A stretch of 64,000 bases of DNA from HXMU1420-13 sp965601825 (GTDB lineage Bacteria > Bacteroidota > Rhodothermia > Balneolales > Balneolaceae). The stretch covers positions 1,612,001-1,676,000 of the forward strand of contig OZ271839.1 in the NCBI GenBank assembly GCA_965601825.1, written 5' to 3'. The stretch's first letter is position 1. The number at the start of each line of letters is the position of its first letter. The notes below the pieces were generated by a model. That model made no database searches. It was not told the origin of the DNA and saw only the letters and a program-made list of their open reading frames with translations. A program made the translations under genes and the position numbers. Of the stretch, positions 35,855 through 44,111 are shown piece by piece.

Positions 35855-37323
35855 TGGCATTCAAATACCTAAAACGATCTGTATATTTATTATTGTTTGT
35901 ATTTGCAGGATGCGAATATGAACCAGCTCCTACTTCAGTTCAGCAGTCCGAATTACCTGTTGGTATTGATTTAAATCGTATGTATGTATTTGGCGATACT
36001 TTTGCCAGTGGATTTATGGATGGGGCACTTTATCAAACAGGCCAACAAAATTCATTTACGTCGATTTTGATAAATGAATTAGTGCAATCGAATGATCTTG
36101 CACCATTTTCTCAATATCTGATTCAAAGTGAAACAGGACTTAACCAAGAGTTCACAAATTCTACAAACGGTAAGTTCGAAATTTACTACCCAACGACTGA
36201 TTATATCTATCCTTTTAGATCTGCGGTTGAAGGTGAACAAATTGCTGCATCACTGAATGAGAATGTTAGAGATTTTTCCTTAGTTGGGGCAAAGAGTTAT
36301 GAATTAGATGATGCAGCTCTGCTAAATGGCAATCCATATTATGATGCATTCTACAGTAATAGTGAAACTCCATTTTCCCGATTATTAGCCAGTGATCCTG
36401 ATGTGGTGGTAATGTTTCTAGGGATGGAGGATTTATTCGATTTTGCTTCTAATGGGGCAAATGGTAGCTTTGATAATGATTTAGCATCAATTACACCAAA
36501 TGATCTAATTACTAGTACTGATTTTGATGCTGTGATTGGAAACTATGTGAGTACTATACTCTCACAAACAGACTCTGAAATAATTATCTCTACACTATTT
36601 GATCCTCTTGAGAGTCCTTACTTCAAGACAATAAGTCGCGCTATTGAACCCGAAATATATCCTGCCTCATATGTTGGTGCGATGGGTGTTCATTACGCCG
36701 AATTAATCAATAATATCGCTGAATACCATATTGAAAACGGAATTCCTCTGTATCAGGCGCGAGTTACTTTGGATTTTGATACAGAAAATTGGCCTAACAC
36801 TTCCGAATTTTTCAGATCCAGAGTATTGGTGGATGAAGATACACCAGTGTTATTTCTAGCTGATGGTACAGAAATTCCAAATTACAGGAGGATGTATTCT
36901 GAGGAGTTGATACCTTATAAATTCATAGAGGATTTGAATCCCGGATCAAGCCTGGGAGGTACTGAACCGTTAACCGATGAGCAGGCATTAATTTTATCTG
37001 AATTATTTAGAATACGGATTGCACTAACAAACTTTAATGACTCTATTCGCGCAATTGCAGCCGCAAATAGTAGAGTTAAACTACTAGATGTTGAAGATGT
37101 AATCTTCAGAGTAGTTAATGGAAATTATCGTGTAGATAATATTCAGTATGGGGCTAATTTTGATAGGAACACAATTTTCTCAGCTGATGGATATTCATTA
37201 AATGCTAGAGGAAATGCTGTTATTACTCGAGAGTTGCAGATGCTATTAAATGAGGAGTATGGCTCAAACCTGACACTAGTGAACCCAAATGAATATAAAG
37301 GGTTAAACTATCGTTTAGAATAA
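35851..37323 (+). CDS. SGNH/GDSL-fold lipoprotein with degenerate catalytic residues
   Basis: 490 residues with a lipoprotein signal (cysteine 21 in FVFAGCEYE). The start of the SGNH fold is recognisable: YVFGDTFASGFMDGALYQTG, followed by NSFTSILINEL. The C-terminal block ADGYSLNARGNAVITRELQ aligns with the usual DGxHxxxRGxA. The nucleophile serine is a threonine (T50, codon at 35998) and the catalytic histidine is a serine (S449, codon at 37195), so hydrolase activity is doubtful. Coupled to the TonB receptor by a 4-base overlap, it may serve as a surface-exposed binding partner. SGNH lipoproteins next to TonB receptors are frequent in this phylum, to my knowledge. Confidence 0.78.
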   Translation: MMAFKYLKRSVYLLLFVFAGCEYEPAPTSVQQSELPVGIDLNRMYVFGDTFASGFMDGALYQTGQQNSFTSILINELVQSNDLAPFSQYLIQSETGLNQEFTNSTNGKFEIYYPTTDYIYPFRSAVEGEQIAASLNENVRDFSLVGAKSYELDDAALLNGNPYYDAFYSNSETPFSRLLASDPDVVVMFLGMEDLFDFASNGANGSFDNDLASITPNDLITSTDFDAVIGNYVSTILSQTDSEIIISTLFDPLESPYFKTISRAIEPEIYPASYVGAMGVHYAELINNIAEYHIENGIPLYQARVTLDFDTENWPNTSEFFRSRVLVDEDTPVLFLADGTEIPNYRRMYSEELIPYKFIEDLNPGSSLGGTEPLTDEQALILSELFRIRIALTNFNDSIRAIAAANSRVKLLDVEDVIFRVVNGNYRVDNIQYGANFDRNTIFSADGYSLNARGNAVITRELQMLLNEEYGSNLTLVNPNEYKGLNYRLE

Positions 37324-37347
37324 GATTATATTGATAGTCTCCTAAAA

Positions 37348-37363
37348 AAAGACTTAAGTCTTT
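37348..37363. repeat. 16-bp palindrome after the SGNH lipoprotein gene
   Basis: AAAGACTT and AAGTCTTT adjoin, giving a perfect dyad 25 bases after the stop and 43 bases before the next start. Without a T-run it is a weak terminator; it might be an operator for the redoxin-pdxH-trmB operon. Confidence 0.35.
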
Positions 37364-37405
37364 ATAAAAACTTCAATTTTTTTAAATAACCTAGATCCAA
37401 AAACG

Positions 37406-37987
37406 ATGGCAGCGGTAGAATCTACCATGGTATCATTAGGTACCAAAGCACCGGCATTCAAATTACAAAGTGTTGCCGGAGGTGTAGTTGATTTCAATAA
37501 TTATACATTAAATGCAAAGGGTGTTGTAGTCCTCTTTATTTGTAATCATTGTCCATACGTAAAGCACTTGAATCAGAGATTAGTACAGATAGCAAATGAG
37601 TATATCCAAAAAGGGATAGCGTTTTTAGCAATTAGCTCAAACGATGTGGAGAAATATCCAGCTGATTCTCCTTCAAAAATGAAAGAACTAGCAATAGAAG
37701 AGAAATATCCATTCCCGTATCTATTTGATGAAACTCAAGAAGTAGCTAAAGCATACCAAGCTGCATGTACACCTGATATTTATCTTTTCGATGACGATCA
37801 ACAACTTGTTTATAGAGGCCAATTTGATGAAAGTAGACCAGGAAATGAGAAAGAAGTCACAGGCAAAGATTTAATCACTGCAATGGATACTTTATTAGGT
37901 GGTGCTAAACCTCTGGAAAATCAAATTCCAAGTATCGGTTGTAACATAAAATGGAAACCGGGGAATGAACCCCACTATTTTGGCTAA
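37406..37987 (+). CDS. Thioredoxin-fold redoxin (AhpC/TSA-like)
   Basis: 193 residues without a signal peptide. A redoxin domain with the active-site segment VLFICNHCPYVKHLN (CxxC near residues 50-53), the SSND motif near 80 and the TPDIYLFDDDQQLVYRG strand near 125. This is the thioredoxin-family type common in the phylum and distinct from classical peroxiredoxins. It leads a tight operon: pdxH starts 3 bases after its stop. Confidence 0.85.
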   Translation: MAAVESTMVSLGTKAPAFKLQSVAGGVVDFNNYTLNAKGVVVLFICNHCPYVKHLNQRLVQIANEYIQKGIAFLAISSNDVEKYPADSPSKMKELAIEEKYPFPYLFDETQEVAKAYQAACTPDIYLFDDDQQLVYRGQFDESRPGNEKEVTGKDLITAMDTLLGGAKPLENQIPSIGCNIKWKPGNEPHYFG

Positions 37988-37990
37988 ACA

Positions 37991-38635
37991 ATGAACGAGC
38001 AAGAAATTCAAAAACTTCGTCTTGATTATTCTAAACATAGTCTTGATGTCACAGATGTAGATCAGAATCCATTTAATCAATTTAAGAATTGGTTTCGCGA
38101 GGCACTAGATGCAGATGTTATGGAGCCAAATGCATTTACATTAGCTACGGTTGACGAGAATAATCAACCGCAAACGAGAATAGTACTTTTGAAAGGTCTG
38201 GAAGGAGATCTGTTCAAATTCTATACAAACTATGCCAGCGATAAGGGTGCAAATATTGAATCAAATAATAAGGTTTCGATGTGCTTTTTCTGGATGGAGC
38301 TTGAGCGGCAGGTGAAGATCAATGGGATTGCGGAAAAGTTACCATTTGAGGAGAGTGAAGCTTACTTCAAATCCAGACCACACTTGAGCCAAATTGGGGC
38401 GCATTCTTCAAATCAATCAAATGAAGTTCCTGACAGAGATTTTTTAGATGAGACATTCAAAAAAATGCTATCAAGTTTTGAGGAAGGTAATGTTCCAAAG
38501 CCGGATAGTTGGGGCGGATATGGCATTACACCAACATATTTTGAATTCTGGCAGGGTAGACCTAGTCGATTACATGATCGAATTGTTTATAATAAAATCG
38601 ATAGTAATTGGGCGATTAAAAGGCTTTCTCCTTAA
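37991..38635 (+). CDS. pdxH: Pyridoxamine 5'-phosphate oxidase
   Basis: 214 residues, the usual length. FMN enzyme that oxidises pyridoxamine or pyridoxine phosphate to pyridoxal 5'-phosphate. Motifs: NAFTLATVDENNQPQTRIVLLKG, FYTNYASDKGANI, VSMCFFWMELERQVKI, RPHLSQIGAHSSNQS, and the C-terminal FWQGRPSRLHDRIVY. It lies between the redoxin and trmB genes with gaps of 3 and 2 bases. It supplies the cofactor of the three PLP enzymes found elsewhere in this window. Confidence 0.96.
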   Translation: MNEQEIQKLRLDYSKHSLDVTDVDQNPFNQFKNWFREALDADVMEPNAFTLATVDENNQPQTRIVLLKGLEGDLFKFYTNYASDKGANIESNNKVSMCFFWMELERQVKINGIAEKLPFEESEAYFKSRPHLSQIGAHSSNQSNEVPDRDFLDETFKKMLSSFEEGNVPKPDSWGGYGITPTYFEFWQGRPSRLHDRIVYNKIDSNWAIKRLSP

Positions 38636-38637
38636 AA

Positions 38638-39294
38638 ATGCCAAAGATAAAGCTTGCTAGAATGGATGCACTCAAGAACATGGAGAATGTGTTTTTGTGG
38701 ACTGATTATAATAGCTTAAATCCATTTCCAAAAGGCACATGGAACGCCAATATATTTAAAAATGACAACCCCATTGTTCTGGAACTAGCTTGTGGTAAAG
38801 GAGAGTATTCAGTTGGATTGGGTCAGCTTCATCCTGAAAAGAATTATATAGGTTTTGATTTAAAAGGGAATCGATTGTGGGTTGGTGCTGATAAAGCAGA
38901 ACAACTTGGTTTGGATAATGTTCGATTTTTTCGAGCATATATCGATCATTTAGATCAGTTTTTTGAAAAAAAAGAGATCAGTGAAATCTGGATTATCTTT
39001 CCTGATCCACAGTTGAAAAAAGATCGAAAGAAATTAACATCACCTAAGTTTCTTGAACTTTACAAGCCATTGTTAAAATCAGGAGCTACCATCAATTTAA
39101 AAACGGATAGTCCGGAACTTTATGAATTCACACTTGATGTAGTTAAAGATTTAGGTTTAACACTTCATCGAAATATTGCTGATGTATATAGAGAATGTCC
39201 TCATGACCCAGAGCTTAGTATCAAAACCTACTATGAGGGTTTACATCTTAAAAAGAGAAGAACGATTCGGTTTATTTCTTTTAGCTTGGATTAA
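38638..39294 (+). CDS. trmB: tRNA (guanine-N7)-methyltransferase
   Basis: 218 residues. Methylates G46 of tRNAs using S-adenosylmethionine. The SAM-binding motif VLELACGKGEYSVGL (near residue 48), the GFDLKGNRLW strand and the catalytic IIFPDPQLKKDRKK segment (near 120) are clear. Last gene of the redoxin-pdxH-trmB operon. Its stop shares the palindrome TTAA (39291-39294) with the stop of the convergent gene. Confidence 0.95.
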   Translation: MPKIKLARMDALKNMENVFLWTDYNSLNPFPKGTWNANIFKNDNPIVLELACGKGEYSVGLGQLHPEKNYIGFDLKGNRLWVGADKAEQLGLDNVRFFRAYIDHLDQFFEKKEISEIWIIFPDPQLKKDRKKLTSPKFLELYKPLLKSGATINLKTDSPELYEFTLDVVKDLGLTLHRNIADVYRECPHDPELSIKTYYEGLHLKKRRTIRFISFSLD

Positions 39295-40220
39295 TTTTCA
39301 GACGGATTATAACTGAAAATCTCAGTTTCTGAATGATTCGAGTCGATTTTAATTATTCGTGGAACAATCAATTCATCTTCTCGATCCCAGAATTCCCACC
39401 ATTTCCCATCACCGATAGACGATTCTAAAATATAGATTTCACCATTATAGTAATCTATTCCATGTGGTGAAAATGGTTCAGTAGATTCATAAATAGTGGA
39501 TTTATTTCCTTCCGCAGTAATTTTAAATACTTCTCTATTGCCATAATATGCTACATATACGTTATTAGCCTCATCAACAACCATATCAAAAAGTATGTTA
39601 GCACCCCTAAAAGGTAAATTTTCTGGAGAATTATCTCTTAAATCTGTTGCAATTATGTGTACTTCTGAATCTTCGAAACGATATAGATTATAATCAGCAA
39701 TAAAATAGATACTGTTATTAGGACCGGGAGTCATTAATTGAATATAATTGAACTCAGCATCGGCAATAAGCTCTCTTCTTGTTTGTGAGTGTATGATTTC
39801 ACCTTCAATTGAGTAAGTGAGCTCACCATTTTCTGATACCACAAATGCTTGAATATGAAAATCATCTGATCCTCGGGATTCAAGGATCTTTTCATTTCTA
39901 CTTTCATAAATAGCCCACAATTGATTTAAATAGTTGGGATTTTGACCGCTTCTCATCGCTGCATAAATCGACCTGGATGATGTCCTTGTTAAAACAATGT
40001 CACTCGGTGAACGATTTGCTTTCAACACTTCAACAAGTTCACCATTTTCATCAATTTTCATTAAACAAGCGTAGTGATGATCATCAACGATCGGACAAAT
40101 GAAACTGAAATAAATATTACCATTATTGTCTATCACCAACCCTCCCCATGGGTGGGAATGTGTGGGTATAGGTAACAATAGTAGGACTAAGAATGTGAGG
40201 TAGACAAGCTTTCTAGTCAT
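39291..40220 (-). CDS. Exported beta-propeller-like (NHL-type) protein
   Basis: 309 residues with a signal peptide (to about 22, ending PTHS). The mature part contains repeated strands of the type GLVIDNNGNIYFSF, MVVDEANNVYVAYYG and HGIDYYNGEIYILES, each like an NHL/SMP-30 propeller blade. I recognise no specific family or enzyme residues. Function unknown; it is monocistronic and divergent from the tetR gene. Confidence 0.6.
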   Translation of the reverse strand: MTRKLVYLTFLVLLLLPIPTHSHPWGGLVIDNNGNIYFSFICPIVDDHHYACLMKIDENGELVEVLKANRSPSDIVLTRTSSRSIYAAMRSGQNPNYLNQLWAIYESRNEKILESRGSDDFHIQAFVVSENGELTYSIEGEIIHSQTRRELIADAEFNYIQLMTPGPNNSIYFIADYNLYRFEDSEVHIIATDLRDNSPENLPFRGANILFDMVVDEANNVYVAYYGNREVFKITAEGNKSTIYESTEPFSPHGIDYYNGEIYILESSIGDGKWWEFWDREDELIVPRIIKIDSNHSETEIFSYNPSEN

Positions 40221-40331
40221 TTGATTTACTTTCTTGAACTATCACGATAATCAGTTTAAAAAGTTTTAGTTAGTAAATAATTGATATCAAGGAATAATAC
40301 ATGTCTTGACTTTTTCTGACAGATGTTTAAC

Positions 40332-40344
40332 TTAACACTGTTAA
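40332..40344. promoter_or_regulatory. 13-bp dyad upstream of tetR-fadE (candidate operator)
   Basis: TTAACACTGTTAA is a perfect dyad around a central C, 12 bases before the tetR start; a related half GTTTAAC lies just upstream. TetR regulators commonly bind such dyads in their own promoters, so autoregulation of tetR-fadE is a reasonable inference. Confidence 0.5.
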
Positions 40345-40356
40345 CCTTCTTTAGAA

Positions 40357-40959
40357 ATGCCAAAAACAGAACTAACATTAAGAGATAAAATTCTCGACGC
40401 CAGTAGAAACGTACTTTTCTCAAGTGGCTATGAAGCCTTATCAATGAGAAAAATTGCCACAATAACAGGAGTCTCAGCAACTAGTATTTATTTATACTTC
40501 AAGAATAAAGATCATCTGGTTCATACAATCATAGAAGAATCAGTTGAGGAATTAAGTGTTGCAATAGAAAAGGGCGCTGCAAGAGTTAAGGGTTCAATTA
40601 ATCAATTCGAGGCAATCATCCGAAGTTATGTAGACTTTGCGATTCAACAACCAGAAAAATATCAGGTCATATATCTGGTGAAATCGGATGCGATGGCTCG
40701 TTATCCAAAAGAGAAATTTAGAAAAACGCGTCGCGGATATGCATTACTTGAATCCGTAATTCAACAAGGAGTGGATGACGGAATAATGGAGTTAGAACGT
40801 CCCATGATCGCGGCATATTCTATTTGGGCACAATTACACGGAATTATCGATGTAGTGTTAAACCAGAGATTAGATAGTAGAATTGATAGAGAGAGCTTTA
40901 TTGAAGATTCAATTGAACAAATCATTCAAGGATTTTTAATCCGAATCACCACCAACTAA
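40357..40959 (+). CDS. TetR-family transcriptional regulator, probably of fadE
   Basis: 200 residues. The N-terminal helix-turn-helix is typical: LRDKILDASRNVLFSSGYEALSMRKIATITGVSATSIYLYFKNKDHLV (given by its start and end: LRDKIL and YLYFKNKD). The C-terminal ligand domain contains AAYSIWAQLHGIIDVVL. It starts 10 bases before fadE in the same direction, so it probably controls fatty-acid degradation in response to acyl-CoA, by analogy with FadR-type TetR proteins. Confidence 0.9.
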   Translation: MPKTELTLRDKILDASRNVLFSSGYEALSMRKIATITGVSATSIYLYFKNKDHLVHTIIEESVEELSVAIEKGAARVKGSINQFEAIIRSYVDFAIQQPEKYQVIYLVKSDAMARYPKEKFRKTRRGYALLESVIQQGVDDGIMELERPMIAAYSIWAQLHGIIDVVLNQRLDSRIDRESFIEDSIEQIIQGFLIRITTN

Positions 40960-40969
40960 CCACAATATT

Positions 40970-43456
40970 ATGGATACAATACTTCAACAGTTTGGGTTTT
41001 TATTCCAGTTTCCACTCGAAATAGTAATTATCAGTGCAATTGTTCTGGCTATTGGACTAGCCTATACAGGGGCACCATTATTTATCTGGGCAGTATTTGG
41101 GTATTCATTAGTGTTTGGCTTTGATGCACCTTTATGGCTTATTAGTGCTTATACCGCATTTGTTTTAGTTTTCAATCTGCCTGTTATTAGAAGAAATTTG
41201 GTGAGTATTCCAATAATGAAATTGATGGAGGCCTTGAAATTCCTTCCAACTATTTCAGAAACAGAACGAACTGCCATTGATGCCGGTACAGTTTGGGTTG
41301 ACGGTGAATTATTCTCTGGTAAGCCCAATTTTAAGCGTATTCTATCAGAACCATATCCAGAGCTAACAAAAGATGAACAAGATTTTTTAGATAATCAGGT
41401 TGAGAAATTATGCTCTCTAGTGAATGATTGGGATGTATTCGTTAAAAAAGATTTTAATGATGAGGCCTGGGATTACATGCGAAAAGAAGGTTTTTTTGGG
41501 CTAATAATTCCAAAGAAATTTGGAGGTCATGAATTCTCTGCAACTGCACATAGTGCAATAGTTGCAAAATTAGCATCAAGATGTGGTCCTTTAGCAACTA
41601 CTGTAATGGTGCCAAATTCATTAGGACCGGCAGAACTACTTATGCATTACGGTACCGATCAACAAAAGGAATATTACTTACCGCGATTAGCAGCTGGTGT
41701 AGAAATGCCCTGTTTTGCTTTAACTGAGCCAAATGCAGGTTCTGACGCAGGGGGGATGGAGGCAAATGGTGTAGTATTTGAAGATAAGGATGGTGAATTA
41801 TATCTAAAACTTAATTGGAATAAGCGATACATCACGCTGGCGGCAATCTCAACTGTAGTTGGGTTGGCTTTTAAGTTATCAGATCCTGAAAACCTGCTAG
41901 GGAAAGGTACTGATCTAGGAATTACTTGTGCTTTAGTTCCGAGTAAAACAAAAGGTGTTGAACTTGGTCGAAGACATGATCCACTCGGGGTACCATTTTA
42001 CAATTGTCCAACCAATGGTAAAGATGTAGTTGTACCTATAGATGCCATTATTGGTGGCAAAGAAGGTGCAGGAAATGGCTGGCGAATGTTAATGGAATCT
42101 TTGGCTGTTGGTCGTGGTATTTCACTACCAGCTCAAGGATTAGGAGGGGCAAAACTTACTACACGAGTAGTCGGAGCCTACACTTTAATTAGAAAGCAGT
42201 TTGGATTAAACATTGGAAAGTTTGAAGGTATTGAAGAACCAATGGCAAGGATTGGTGGATATACCTATATGATGGAAGCTGCCAGAAAATTTACAACTGG
42301 TGGACTTGATAAAGGTGCAAAACCAGCTGTAGTAACAGCAATTGCAAAGTATAATTTCACCGAGCGTACAAGGGAAATTATTAATGATGCAATGGATATA
42401 GTAGGTGGTGCGGGAATTTCTCGCGGCCCACGCAATATTTTTGCAAATGGCTATATCTCACTTCCAATTGCAATTACAGTAGAAGGAGCAAATATCTTAA
42501 CCAGAACGTTGATGATATTTGGTCAGGGAGCGATTCGCTGCCATCCATACGCATTAAATGAGATCAACGCACTTACTTCTGGTGATGCTAAAGCTTTTGA
42601 CAAAAACTTTTGGGCTCACATTGGCCATGTTGGACGAAACAAAGCAAGAGCATTAGTACTTAGTATTACAAGAGCTAGATTGGCAGGATCACCGGTTAGT
42701 GGTCCGGCAGCAAAGTATTTCAGAAGGCTATCCTGGGCATCCGCTTCATTTGCATTCTATGCAGATCTGGCACTTGGGTCCTATGGTGGAGCACTAAAAA
42801 TGAAAGAAAAAATTGCTGGGCGTTATGCTGATATTTTGAGTCATATGTATTTGGCAGCATCCACACTACGAAGGTTCGAAGCGGAAGGAAGAAGAAAAGA
42901 AGATGAAGCTTTTTTCCACTGGAGCATGAATTATATTTTCTATCGTATTCAAATAGCATTCGAAGGAATACTAAGTGAAATACAGGTTCCCGGCTTAAGT
43001 TGGGTATTCAGATTAGCTGGCATTTGGGGTCGATTAAATCCAATCGGAACTTATCCTTCTGATAAGCTTGGTCATCAAGTTGCAAATGCTATGCAAAAAG
43101 TTGGTGATCAAAGAAATAATATGACGAATGGAATCTATATCTCGAAAGACCCAACTGATGCTGTTGGTAGATACGAAAATGCAATGGAGTTAATTTTTAA
43201 TGCATCTGGTATTTACAAGTTAATTCATAAAGCAATACGCAAAAGAGAACTTCCTAAAACAAAGATTCTCGACCTACTTGATGAAGCAGTAGAAAAGAAA
43301 ATCATCAGCAAGGATGAGGCAGAATTGATTCGTAAAGCTGAACATGCCCGAAATGATGCTATTCAGGTTGATGACTTTTCATTAGAAGAGTATATGACTG
43401 AAACTATCAGTTATCCGCACGGAAAAGGGCTGGTTTCTGAAGATATATTGAATTAG
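40970..43456 (+). CDS. fadE: Acyl-CoA dehydrogenase, FadE type
   Basis: 828 residues, the long form as in E. coli FadE. Two or three membrane helices (about 15-75) are followed by the acyl-CoA dehydrogenase core: CFALTEPNAGSDAGG near residue 253, SLAVGRGISLPAQ near 380, the FAD-binding IVGGAGISRGPRN near 477 and the probable catalytic glutamate in VEGANILTRTLMIFGQGA near 505. A C-terminal DUF1974-like region completes it. It carries out the first step of beta-oxidation at the inner membrane. In operon with the TetR regulator. Confidence 0.95.
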   Translation: MDTILQQFGFLFQFPLEIVIISAIVLAIGLAYTGAPLFIWAVFGYSLVFGFDAPLWLISAYTAFVLVFNLPVIRRNLVSIPIMKLMEALKFLPTISETERTAIDAGTVWVDGELFSGKPNFKRILSEPYPELTKDEQDFLDNQVEKLCSLVNDWDVFVKKDFNDEAWDYMRKEGFFGLIIPKKFGGHEFSATAHSAIVAKLASRCGPLATTVMVPNSLGPAELLMHYGTDQQKEYYLPRLAAGVEMPCFALTEPNAGSDAGGMEANGVVFEDKDGELYLKLNWNKRYITLAAISTVVGLAFKLSDPENLLGKGTDLGITCALVPSKTKGVELGRRHDPLGVPFYNCPTNGKDVVVPIDAIIGGKEGAGNGWRMLMESLAVGRGISLPAQGLGGAKLTTRVVGAYTLIRKQFGLNIGKFEGIEEPMARIGGYTYMMEAARKFTTGGLDKGAKPAVVTAIAKYNFTERTREIINDAMDIVGGAGISRGPRNIFANGYISLPIAITVEGANILTRTLMIFGQGAIRCHPYALNEINALTSGDAKAFDKNFWAHIGHVGRNKARALVLSITRARLAGSPVSGPAAKYFRRLSWASASFAFYADLALGSYGGALKMKEKIAGRYADILSHMYLAASTLRRFEAEGRRKEDEAFFHWSMNYIFYRIQIAFEGILSEIQVPGLSWVFRLAGIWGRLNPIGTYPSDKLGHQVANAMQKVGDQRNNMTNGIYISKDPTDAVGRYENAMELIFNASGIYKLIHKAIRKRELPKTKILDLLDEAVEKKIISKDEAELIRKAEHARNDAIQVDDFSLEEYMTETISYPHGKGLVSEDILN

Positions 43457-43474
43457 TAAGATCCTGATTAAGTA

Positions 43475-43545
43475 AAAAAGCAGAATCTTCAACTATTATT
43501 CGATTAGGTTAGGTTGAGTAATAGTGAAGTATTCTGCTTTTTCTA
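43475..43545 (+). terminator. Extended-stem terminator of fadE
   Basis: AAAAAGCAGAAT (43475-43486) pairs with ATTCTGCTTTTT (43531-43542). The stem continues as CTTC/GAAG and, after single-base bulges, ACTATTA/TAATAGT (43492-43498 and 43519-43525), about 23 pairs in total around a 20-base loop. Confidence 0.85.
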
Positions 43546-43640
43546 TTTTTAAGGGATAAAAATCTATAATTAGTTCTTTTGTTGGTTGGTATGTACATTT
43601 AACATTGTATTTAGTAGTATAATAATATAAATGTCCTGCC

Positions 43641-44111
43641 ATGAAATCAGTAAAATTAGATGATATCGACAAACAAATACTTCGGATTCTCCAAACCGAG
43701 GGAAGGATATCCAATAAAGAACTGGCGGAACGTATTAATCTTACTACAACACCAACATTAGAGAGAGTACGTCGACTTGAAAGAGAAGGTGTAATTTCTA
43801 GTTATGAAGCAAAAGTTGATCCCAGAACAGTAGAAATGGGCTTCAACGCCTTTGTAACTGTCACCTTATCGGCACATAGACTAAACCTGCTGGATGAGTT
43901 TACATCAGCAGTAAAAGCAATTCCTGAAATTCTTGCTTGTTATAATACAACTGGTGATGGTGATTTTCTCCTCCATATTGTAGCAAAGGATGTTGAAGAC
44001 TATGAAAGGTTGATACGAACCAAATTGGCAACTCTGCCTGATGTGCAGCGCTTATATACAAGCATTGTACTAAATGTGATTAAAGAGCAAACCAATATCC
44101 CAATATTATGA
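43641..44111 (+). CDS. Lrp/AsnC-family transcriptional regulator
   Basis: 156 residues. An N-terminal helix-turn-helix (LDDIDKQILRILQTEGRISN, LAERINLTTTPTLERV) is followed by the RAM/ligand domain (GFNAFVTVTL, GDGDFLLHIVAKDVEDYERL). Its stop overlaps the start of the methionine gamma-lyase gene by ATGA. In Pseudomonas, an Lrp-type regulator (MdeR) controls methionine gamma-lyase; the coupling here suggests the same logic with an amino acid as effector. Confidence 0.93.
   Translation: MKSVKLDDIDKQILRILQTEGRISNKELAERINLTTTPTLERVRRLEREGVISSYEAKVDPRTVEMGFNAFVTVTLSAHRLNLLDEFTSAVKAIPEILACYNTTGDGDFLLHIVAKDVEDYERLIRTKLATLPDVQRLYTSIVLNVIKEQTNIPIL

Noticed and set aside
43496..43714. 72-residue minus-strand frame between fadE and the lrp gene
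   Set aside because: It runs through the fadE terminator stem and the lrp start and shows no protein features.
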